Shown here: piece by piece, positions 22,415-29,252 of the stretch
Position numbering within the stretch: position 1 is the stretch's first letter
Layout: the number at the start of each line of letters is the position of its first letter
Assembly (NCBI GenBank): GCA_910587105.1
Contig: CAJUMB010000037.1
Span: 1-29,252 of the forward strand
Direction: 5' to 3'
DNA from: an uncultured Lachnospiraceae bacterium
Lineage (GTDB): Bacteria > Bacillota > Clostridia > Lachnospirales > Lachnospiraceae
Length of the DNA stretch: 29,252 nt
The notes under the pieces: model-generated
Databases searched by the model: none
Seen by the model: only the letters and a program-made list of their open reading frames with translations
What the model was told of the DNA's origin: nothing
Position numbers and translations under genes: made by a program

Positions 22415-25400
22415 ATGAACTTTACGCATCTGCATGTGCATACACAGTACAGCCTGCTGGACGGTTCCAATAAGATTGAGGAGTACGTGGCCAGGGTGAA
22501 GGAACTGGGGATGGATAGTGCGGCGATCACAGATCATGGTGCGATGTATGGGTGCATAGATTTCTATAAAGCAGCCAGGGCGGCAGGGATTAAGCCCATT
22601 ATGGGGTGTGAGGTATACGTGGCGCCGAAAAGCCGGTTTGACCGGGAGCTGGGAAACCAGGAGGACCGATATTACCATTTGGTTCTGCTGGCAGAGAACA
22701 ATGTGGGCTATGCCAATCTGATGAAAATTGTCTCCAAAGGGTTTGTGGAGGGATTTTATTATAAGCCCAGGGTGGATCTGGAACTGCTGGAAAAATACCA
22801 TCAGGGCCTGATCGCCTTGAGTGCCTGTCTGGCCGGGGAAGTGCCCCGGTATCTGGTGAGGGGGATGTACCAGGAGGCGAAGGAGGCAGCCCTTCGTTAT
22901 CAGCAGATTTTCGGGGAGGGGAATTATTTTCTGGAGCTGCAGGACCATGGGATTCCGGAACAGCAGACAGTCAACCAGCAGCTGATGCGTCTGCATCAGG
23001 AGACAGGAATTGAGCTGACAGCCACCAATGATGTCCACTACACCTATGCCCAGGATGCCACGGCCCACGATATTCTGCTGTGCATCCAGACGGCAAAGAA
23101 ACTGGACGATGAAGACCGTATGCGCTACGAAGGCGGACAGTATTATGTAAAGTCCCCCCAGGAGATGGCAGAGCTGTTTCCCTATGCGCTGGAGGCCCTG
23201 GAAAATACCCATAAAATCGCCATGCGCTGTAATGTGGAGATCGAGTTCGGGGTGACCAAACTTCCAAAATACGATGTACCTCAAGAATATACTTCCTGGG
23301 AATATCTGAACAAACTTTGCCGGGAGGGAATGGAACGGCTGTACCATCCGGTGACAGAAGAACTCAAGGACCGCCTGCAGTATGAACTGGACACCATTTC
23401 CGACATGGGATTTGTGGACTATTTCCTCATTGTGTGGGATTTCATCAAATATGCCAGGGACCACGGCATCAGTGTGGGGCCGGGAAGGGGGTCAGCGGCG
23501 GGAAGCCTGGTGTCCTATACCCTGGGAATCACCAGACTGGACCCTATCAAATACAATCTGCTGTTTGAGCGTTTCCTGAATCCAGAGCGGGTGTCCATGC
23601 CGGATATTGATATAGACTTCTGCTTCGAACGGCGGCAGGAAGTCATCGACTATGTGGTAGAAAAGTACGGAAAAGACCGGGTGGTGCAGATCGTTACTTT
23701 CGGTACTATGGCGGCCCGGGGAGTTATCCGGGATGTGGGGCGGGTGCTGGATCTGCCCTATGCCCAGGTGGATACTGTGGCCAAGATGATTCCTACAGAA
23801 TTAAATATTACCATCGACAAAGCCATGGAGCGCAATCCGGAGCTGGCGAAAACCTACCGGGAAGATGACCAGATCCGCAATCTGATTGATATGGCAAAGA
23901 GGCTGGAGGGACTGCCCCGGCATACGTCCATGCATGCGGCGGGAGTGGTAATCAGCCAGAAAGACATTGACGAGTATGTGCCGCTGTCCAGAGCTACAGA
24001 CGGTTCCATTACCACCCAGTTTACCATGACGACCCTGGAAGAACTGGGGCTGTTGAAAATGGACTTTCTGGGACTGCGCACGCTCACTGTGATCCAGGAC
24101 ACCGAAAAACTGGTGGAAAAAGATATAGGAATCTGCCTGGACATGGACAGAATTGATTACAGCGATGAAAAAGTCTTATCATCCATCGGGACAGGGAAAA
24201 CGGAAGGGGTGTTCCAGCTTGAAAGCGCAGGCATGAAAAACTTTATGAAAGAGTTAAAGCCCCAGAGCCTGGAGGATGTGATTGCCGGCATTGCGTTGTA
24301 CCGGCCGGGTCCCATGGACTTTATCCCCCAGTATATCCGGGGGAAAAACAATGCGGAGACAGTCACCTATGACTGCCCCCAGCTGAAACCCATTCTGGAG
24401 GCTACCTACGGCTGTATCGTCTATCAGGAGCAGGTAATGCAGATTGTGCGGGAGCTGGGGGGATATACTCTGGGCCGCAGTGATTTGCTGCGCAGAGCCA
24501 TGTCAAAGAAAAAAGCCGCTGTGATGGAAAAGGAGCGGAAAAGTTTTGTCTACGGAAATGAGGAAGACGGCATACCCGGCTGTATCAAAAACGGCATTGA
24601 TGAGAAAATTGCGGATAAAATTTACGATGATATGATTGACTTTGCCAAATATGCTTTCAACAAATCCCATGCAGCGGCATATGCGGTGGTGGCATATCAG
24701 ACGGCATATCTGAAATATTATTATCCACAGCAGTTTATGGCTGCGCTGATGACCTCCGTGATTGATTTTCCTTCTAAAGTCTCCGAGTATATTCTGCACT
24801 GCAGACAGATTGGCATTGATATCCTGCCGCCTGATGTAAACTCTGGCGGCAGCCGGTTCTCTGTGGATGGTACAGGAATCCGATATGGAATGTCAGCCAT
24901 TAAAAGTGTGGGAAAGGCTGTTATAGACGAGATTGTGGCAGAGAGAGAAAAAAACGGACTGTTTACCACGCTGAATCACTTTATCACCCGTATGTCTGGT
25001 CATGAGGTAAACAAGCGGGTGGTGGAAAATCTGATTAAGGCGGGGGCTCTGGACTGCCTGGAAGGAAGCCGCAGGCAGAAAATGATGATCTACACCCAGA
25101 TTATGGACAGTGTCCAGCACGAAAAAAAGAATTCCATGGCTGGTCAGATGTCATTGATGGATATTGTGGGGGAAGAAGAAAAGAAAGAATTTGACATTTC
25201 GCTGCCTCAGGTGGAAGACTATGACAAAGAAACCATTCTCTCATTTGAGAAAGAGGTGCTGGGAATCTACATCAGCGGCCATCCGCTGGAGCGTTATACG
25301 AAGATACTGGCACAAAACGCCACCGCAAAAACAGTGGACTTTCTTCCAGACGATGACACTGGATTCCCCAATCTGACAGACGGGAAGAAAGTAATCATCG

Positions 25401-25897
25401 GCGGCATGATCACCAACAAAACGCTGAAATATACAAGAAATAATAAGGTGATGGCATTTCTCACAGTGGAGGACTTGGTGGGGACAGTGGAGATCATTGT
25501 ATTTCCCAGGGATTATGAGAAAAATGTGAACCGCCTGGAAGAGGATAATAAAGTGTTCATATTGGGCCGGGTGGCGGCAGAAGACGATAAAGCCAGCAAA
25601 TTGATCTGTGAAAAAATGTGGCTGTTTACTGAGGTTCCCCGGGAATTATGGGTTCAATTTTCCTCGAAAGAAGAATATCAGGAAAAGGAAGAGCAGCTGG
25701 CCCAGGCTCTTGATGTCAGCAGGGGGACAGATGCCGTTGTCGTGTTTTTAAAAGCAGAACGGGCCATGAAGAGACTGCCCTCCGGCAGAAATATCTCCAT
25801 TGACTCATTGGATATGGAGAGCTTCTGTGAAAAATTTGGCAGGGAAAATGTGAAAGTTCTGGAAAAGAGTATTGAAAAAGCGGTGAAAATGCATTAA
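22415..25897 (+). CDS. dnaE: DNA polymerase III subunit alpha
   Basis: 1160 residues. The N-terminal PHP domain (about 1-280, opening FTHLHVHTQYSLLDGSNK) is followed by the polymerase III palm with the catalytic aspartates in MPDIDIDF (about 395-402) and the PGRGSAAGSL block before it. Thumb and fingers carry YRPGPM, VYQEQVMQI and FNKSHAAAYA. C-terminal helix-hairpin-helix and OB parts extend to about 1070. Low-GC Firmicutes also have PolC; DnaE there extends primers and helps replication. The GGGGG 8 nt before the ATG sets the start. It follows cvfB closely. Confidence 0.97.
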   Translation: MNFTHLHVHTQYSLLDGSNKIEEYVARVKELGMDSAAITDHGAMYGCIDFYKAARAAGIKPIMGCEVYVAPKSRFDRELGNQEDRYYHLVLLAENNVGYANLMKIVSKGFVEGFYYKPRVDLELLEKYHQGLIALSACLAGEVPRYLVRGMYQEAKEAALRYQQIFGEGNYFLELQDHGIPEQQTVNQQLMRLHQETGIELTATNDVHYTYAQDATAHDILLCIQTAKKLDDEDRMRYEGGQYYVKSPQEMAELFPYALEALENTHKIAMRCNVEIEFGVTKLPKYDVPQEYTSWEYLNKLCREGMERLYHPVTEELKDRLQYELDTISDMGFVDYFLIVWDFIKYARDHGISVGPGRGSAAGSLVSYTLGITRLDPIKYNLLFERFLNPERVSMPDIDIDFCFERRQEVIDYVVEKYGKDRVVQIVTFGTMAARGVIRDVGRVLDLPYAQVDTVAKMIPTELNITIDKAMERNPELAKTYREDDQIRNLIDMAKRLEGLPRHTSMHAAGVVISQKDIDEYVPLSRATDGSITTQFTMTTLEELGLLKMDFLGLRTLTVIQDTEKLVEKDIGICLDMDRIDYSDEKVLSSIGTGKTEGVFQLESAGMKNFMKELKPQSLEDVIAGIALYRPGPMDFIPQYIRGKNNAETVTYDCPQLKPILEATYGCIVYQEQVMQIVRELGGYTLGRSDLLRRAMSKKKAAVMEKERKSFVYGNEEDGIPGCIKNGIDEKIADKIYDDMIDFAKYAFNKSHAAAYAVVAYQTAYLKYYYPQQFMAALMTSVIDFPSKVSEYILHCRQIGIDILPPDVNSGGSRFSVDGTGIRYGMSAIKSVGKAVIDEIVAEREKNGLFTTLNHFITRMSGHEVNKRVVENLIKAGALDCLEGSRRQKMMIYTQIMDSVQHEKKNSMAGQMSLMDIVGEEEKKEFDISLPQVEDYDKETILSFEKEVLGIYISGHPLERYTKILAQNATAKTVDFLPDDDTGFPNLTDGKKVIIGGMITNKTLKYTRNNKVMAFLTVEDLVGTVEIIVFPRDYEKNVNRLEEDNKVFILGRVAAEDDKASKLICEKMWLFTEVPRELWVQFSSKEEYQEKEEQLAQALDVSRGTDAVVVFLKAERAMKRLPSGRNISIDSLDMESFCEKFGRENVKVLEKSIEKAVKMH

Positions 25898-25933
25898 ACT
25901 TTTTATGAAAGTCCCAGACAATAGAAGAGACGA

Positions 25934-25972
25934 CGTAACGATTCAGCATTGTGAGGCTGCTGAATCGTTACG
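25934..25972. repeat. Perfect 15-bp palindrome between dnaE and pfkA
   Basis: CGTAACGATTCAGCA (25934-25948) and TGCTGAATCGTTACG (25958-25972), 9-nt loop, no T-run. It resembles 14740-14769 and may be a REP-type element. The preceding ATGAAAGTCCCAGACAATAG (25905-25924) matches 16 of 20 bases at 5483-5502, another possible dispersed unit. Confidence 0.6.
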
Positions 25973-26009
25973 AGACGAGAAGGGTGAGAAGGAACACAGA
26001 GGAGGTTTG

Positions 26010-27005
26010 ATGTCTACAATGAGTAAAAAAATTGAGGTTATCGGCGTATTAACCAGCGGTGGAGATGCCCCTGGCATGAATGCGGCTATCCGTGCGGTGG
26101 TCCGCAGAGGATTGAGCAGCGGATTGAAGGTAAAAGGCATTTATAAAGGATATAATGGTCTGCTCAACGAGGAAATTGTGGATATGGCAGCAAAGGATGT
26201 GTCGGATACCATAGAACGAGGTGGTACCATACTGCTGACTGCCCGCTGTGCAGAATTCAGGACAGAAGAAGGTCAGAGAAGAGGCGCAGAAGTCTGCAGG
26301 AAACATGGTATCGACGGTTTGGTGGTTATCGGCGGGGACGGCTCCTTTGCAGGGGCGCAGAAGCTGGCTAACCTGGGAATTAATACCATTGGCATTCCAG
26401 GGACCATTGACTTGGATATTGCCTGCACGGAGTATACCATCGGGTTTGACACGGCTGTGAATACAGCTATGGAAGCCATTGATAAAGTGCGGGATACCTC
26501 CACATCCCATGAACGCTGCAGTATCATAGAAGTTATGGGAAGAAATGCAGGGTATATTGCACTGTGGTGCGGAATTGCCAACGGCGCAGAAGATGTGTTG
26601 ATTCCGGAAAAATATGATTATGATGAACAAAAACTGATTAACCATATCATCCACAGCCGTAAAAGCGGCAAAAAGCATCATATTATCATCAATGCGGAGG
26701 GAATCGGGCATTCCGAGGCAATGGCAAAGCGGATTGAGGCAGCCACCGGTCTTGAGACAAGAGCTACCATTCTGGGACACATGCAGCGCGGCGGAAGTCC
26801 CACCTGTAAAGACCGTGTATATGCATCCATCATGGGGGCGAAAGCTGTGGATCTTCTGCTGGAAGGAAAGTCTCAGAGAGTTGTGGGATACCGGCATGGA
26901 GAATATGTAGATTTTGATATTAACGAGGCTCTTTCCATGCATAAGGAGCTGTCAGAGTATCAATTTTCAGTATGTAATTCCCTGTCCCACAATTATAATA
27001 AGTAA
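26010..27005 (+). CDS. pfkA: 6-phosphofructokinase (ATP-type)
   Basis: Phosphorylates fructose 6-phosphate, the committed step of glycolysis. 331 residues. The ATP loop LTSGGDAPGMNAAIR is at the N-terminus and GGDGS marks ATP rather than pyrophosphate use. The catalytic loop is GTIDLDIACTEYTIGFDTA. It keeps both catalytic Asp of the usual GTIDND but has Leu between them, a variant I recall from Lachnospiraceae. EVMGRNAGYIAL and RGGSPTCKDR are intact. GAGGAGG is close before the ATG at 26010; a longer frame from 25905 would cross the palindrome and is rejected. The stop shares a base with ktrB. Confidence 0.95.
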   Translation: MSTMSKKIEVIGVLTSGGDAPGMNAAIRAVVRRGLSSGLKVKGIYKGYNGLLNEEIVDMAAKDVSDTIERGGTILLTARCAEFRTEEGQRRGAEVCRKHGIDGLVVIGGDGSFAGAQKLANLGINTIGIPGTIDLDIACTEYTIGFDTAVNTAMEAIDKVRDTSTSHERCSIIEVMGRNAGYIALWCGIANGAEDVLIPEKYDYDEQKLINHIIHSRKSGKKHHIIINAEGIGHSEAMAKRIEAATGLETRATILGHMQRGGSPTCKDRVYASIMGAKAVDLLLEGKSQRVVGYRHGEYVDFDINEALSMHKELSEYQFSVCNSLSHNYNK

Positions 27006-28411
27006 TGGATATGAAATTTCGTAAAAAATCAATCGTATATACAAAAGTTCAGTCATCATTGAGCACTGCCCGGATTATTGCTCTCGGTTTTGCGGGAGTG
27101 ATCCTCCTGGGCGGTTTTCTTTTATGGCTGCCGGTATGCAGTGTCCCAGGGGAGCATACCAGCTTTATCGACGCACTGTTTACAGCCGCCACGTCTGTCT
27201 GCGTGACCGGCCTGGTGACAGTGCCCACAGCCGTACACTGGTCCACAGTGGGAAAAATAGTGATTTTATGTATTATCCAGCTGGGGGGTCTGGGAGTGAT
27301 AGCTGTGACTGTGTCTGCTATGCTGCTCCTAGGCAGGCGCATCACCCTGAAAGGGAGGCGTGTGATACAGGAAACATATAATCTTGATACCATGGCCGGA
27401 ATGGGAAATATTGTCAGGAAAATTGTGGTGTGTACACTGGGAGCCGAATTGCTGGGAGCTGTGGGTTATTCTTTTGTTTTTATACCGGAATTTGGATGGA
27501 GGAAAGGGATCTGGCAGTCCGTTTTTACTTCCATATCTGCATTTTGTAACGCAGGAATGGATATTCTGGGAGAAGACAGTCTGATTCCTTATGTGGGAAA
27601 TCCGCTGGTGAATGGCGTTACTATAATGCTGATTGTATCCGGTGGGCTGGGATTTCTTGTCTGGTGGGATTTGTACCGGGTCTGGAAAGAAGGATGTGGA
27701 AGAAAAGGCCGTCAGCGCCACTGGTATGCAAGACTGCATCTTCACTCGAAACTGGTGCTGGCGTCCACAGCACTGCTGATATTGGGCGGAGGGATTCTTT
27801 TTCTGCTATTTGAATACGGCAACCCGGATACACTGGGCAGCATGACCTGGGGAACAAAGATACAGGCGGCGCTGTTTCAGTCTGTAACCACCAGGACGGC
27901 AGGCTTTGCCTCAGTAGACCAGGGGATGCTCAGTGATTCTTCTATGGTGCTGACGCTGTTTTTGATGTTCGTGGGAGGTTCGCCTATGGGAACAGCAGGC
28001 GGAGTGAAGACAACAACGTCTGCCATTTTGTTCTTGGCAATCATCGCTTATCTGAAAGGTAAGGATGATACAGAAGTATTCCAGCGGAAAATTAAGGAAC
28101 AGAGCATCCGTACAGCAATGGTAGTGACAGGGCTGGGATTTTTCTGTCTGCTGGCAGGAAGCATTGCCTTATCTATGACTATGAAAGCATCGTTTATTGA
28201 CATCGTCTATGAAATTACTTCCGCTCTCGGAACTGTGGGGCTGAGCAGGGGAATTACCTCACAGCTTCCGCTGGCAGGCAAGATGATAATCATTGTGAAT
28301 ATGTACCTGGGCCGGATTGGGCCCATTACTCTGGCCACAGCTATAACCATCCGGGCCAGGAACAGAAATCAGAATGTACATCTGGCGGAAGAACATATTT
28401 TAATTGGTTAA
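27005..28411 (+). CDS. ktrB: Ktr potassium uptake channel subunit KtrB
   Basis: 468-residue integral membrane channel of the TrkH/KtrB superfamily. Four pore repeats with filter glycines are seen in TAATSVCVTGL, SAFCNAGMDIL, TTRTAGFASVD and TSALGTVGLS. The arginine helix is MYLGRIGPITLA. The VGGSPMGTAGGVKTTT loop is characteristic of KtrB. The ATG overlaps the pfkA stop by one base (TAATG), so translation is probably coupled to it. ktrA follows 17 nt downstream. KtrB imports K+ and Na+ in partnership with the KtrA ring. Confidence 0.95.
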   Translation: MDMKFRKKSIVYTKVQSSLSTARIIALGFAGVILLGGFLLWLPVCSVPGEHTSFIDALFTAATSVCVTGLVTVPTAVHWSTVGKIVILCIIQLGGLGVIAVTVSAMLLLGRRITLKGRRVIQETYNLDTMAGMGNIVRKIVVCTLGAELLGAVGYSFVFIPEFGWRKGIWQSVFTSISAFCNAGMDILGEDSLIPYVGNPLVNGVTIMLIVSGGLGFLVWWDLYRVWKEGCGRKGRQRHWYARLHLHSKLVLASTALLILGGGILFLLFEYGNPDTLGSMTWGTKIQAALFQSVTTRTAGFASVDQGMLSDSSMVLTLFLMFVGGSPMGTAGGVKTTTSAILFLAIIAYLKGKDDTEVFQRKIKEQSIRTAMVVTGLGFFCLLAGSIALSMTMKASFIDIVYEITSALGTVGLSRGITSQLPLAGKMIIIVNMYLGRIGPITLATAITIRARNRNQNVHLAEEHILIG

Positions 28412-28428
28412 AAGGAAAAAGAAATAAA

Positions 28429-29085
28429 ATGAAGAGAAATTCGTATGTAGTATTCGGGCTGGGGGCTTTTGGCTACAGCCTTGCGGAAACTTTAGGCGAT
28501 TCCGGTTATGAAGTGATGGTGGTAGATAAGAGAAATGATCCCATTCAGACGATTTCAGACAAGGTGACCTATGCGGTAAAAGCTGATGTGACGGAACCGG
28601 GAGTGCTGGAGTCGCTGGATATCTGCCAGTTTGATGTGGTTGTTGTGGCGTTCACCCAGGATATGAATGCCAGTATTATGGCGGCCATGTATGCCAAAGA
28701 AAGCGGAATTCCGAAAGTGGTTGCCAAAGCGGTAACAGATATTCACGGTACCATTCTGCAGAAAATAGGGGTAGACGAAGTGATTTTTCCGGAAAGGGAA
28801 ATGGGAGTCCGCGTGGCACAGAATCTGATTGCAGGCGGGGTGGTTGATATTCTGGAACTTTCAGATGAGTTCAGTCTGGTGGAAATCCATGTGCCTGCTT
28901 CCTGGGCAGGTCATTCTCTGCGCAGTCTGGATGTGCGGGGGAAATATAATCTGAACGTGATCGCCATCAAAGACGGGGAAGAAGTTGTCATGAATCTGGA
29001 CCCGGATCAGGTGTTGAGCGAACAGCAGATGCTGGTGGTTATGGGAGATAATGCAAGTCTGGATCAGTTACTGGAGCGTGGCTGA
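28429..29085 (+). CDS. ktrA: Ktr potassium uptake regulator KtrA
   Basis: 218 residues, single RCK unit: a Rossmann N-domain with GLGAFG near the start, binding ATP or ADP, and a C-terminal RCK_C domain (about 135-215), which in Bacillus KtrA binds c-di-AMP. It forms the cytoplasmic ring gating KtrB. An AAGG ribosome site lies about 12 nt before the ATG. With pfkA and ktrB it forms a likely three-gene run. Confidence 0.95.
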   Translation: MKRNSYVVFGLGAFGYSLAETLGDSGYEVMVVDKRNDPIQTISDKVTYAVKADVTEPGVLESLDICQFDVVVVAFTQDMNASIMAAMYAKESGIPKVVAKAVTDIHGTILQKIGVDEVIFPEREMGVRVAQNLIAGGVVDILELSDEFSLVEIHVPASWAGHSLRSLDVRGKYNLNVIAIKDGEEVVMNLDPDQVLSEQQMLVVMGDNASLDQLLERG

Positions 29086-29149
29086 GAATTTATCCTGCGC
29101 GAGAAGTGTGGGTAATTGGTGTGGGCTATACTTAAAAAGTTTTGAGACA

Positions 29150-29252
29150 GGTCCTAGAGCGTGTCTTAAAAATCATTCCTGCCATCTGCACGCCCCATTT
29201 TGCGTGAGATTTGCGCCAAATTCAGGTTACATAGCCCGCTATGCGCCCTTCA
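29150..29252. repeat. Palindromic intergenic repeat cut by the window edge
   Basis: Contains CACGC/GCGTG (29189-29193 and 29202-29206) and the palindrome CATAGCCCGCTATG (29230-29243). 29226-29245 is 18/20 identical to 3913-3932. No gene is seen between 29086 and the end. The layout suggests a dispersed non-autonomous repeat. It may continue beyond the window. Confidence 0.5.

Noticed and set aside
22187..23464. 425-residue minus-strand open frame across cvfB and dnaE
   Set aside because: Shadow of dnaE codons, no ribosome site, His- and Leu-rich nonsense composition.
26049..26942. 297-residue minus-strand open frame in pfkA
   Set aside because: Antisense shadow of a clearly coding gene.
1..29252. 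CRISPR array
   Set aside because: No regularly spaced direct repeats were seen.

Overview
The window looks like chromosome from a spore-forming gut Firmicute of the Lachnospiraceae type (Blautia or relatives). The basis is two sporulation regulators (SpoIIID and SpoVT), a DUF4317 protein, a CvfB/dnaE/pfkA cluster, strong AGGAGG ribosome sites and moderate GC. No 16S or other taxonomic marker is present, so the family assignment is inference.

Layout. 1-2250 is an AT-rich accessory stretch: the C-terminal end of a TipAS-type regulator, a very small membrane-peptide gene with its own promoter and terminator (possible type I toxin-antitoxin locus), and a four-helix membrane protein resembling the TRADD-N-associated membrane family. 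2269-5367 holds guaA and a MATE exporter, both on the minus strand. 5525-11921 holds the main discovery. 12060-29085 is mostly core: DUF4317 protein, trkA-trkH, a hemolysin III-type membrane protein, spoVT, an M15 peptidase, pncB, a CDF metal exporter, tRNA-Gln(CUG), cvfB, dnaE, pfkA, ktrB and ktrA. 29086-29252 is a palindromic intergenic repeat.

Main finding. The sporulation regulator gene spoIIID is split. Its first 38 codons lie at 11921-11808 (minus strand) and its last 52 sense codons at 5683-5525 (minus strand). The two parts share the 7-bp sequence GTACATA. Recombination between the two copies would delete about 6130 bp and restore an in-frame 88-codon SpoIIID reading straight through the helix-turn-helix. 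The intervening DNA carries, hard against one junction, a 499-residue large serine recombinase of the SpoIVCA kind. Upstream of it is a good match to a sigma-E promoter. This is the architecture of the skin element that interrupts sigK in Bacillus subtilis, but here the target is spoIIID and the cargo is not phage-like: a chemoreceptor with a bacteriohemerythrin, and a MarR-controlled MATE exporter with a consensus promoter and paired operators. The likely working model is that the element is carried in growing cells and excised in the mother cell, which then makes SpoIIID.

How the rest fits. TrkA/TrkH and KtrA/KtrB are two complete potassium uptake systems within 16 kb. The second follows pfkA with a TAATG overlap. 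Palindromes of at least two families lie in intergenic gaps (3906, 14740, 25934, 29189-29243).
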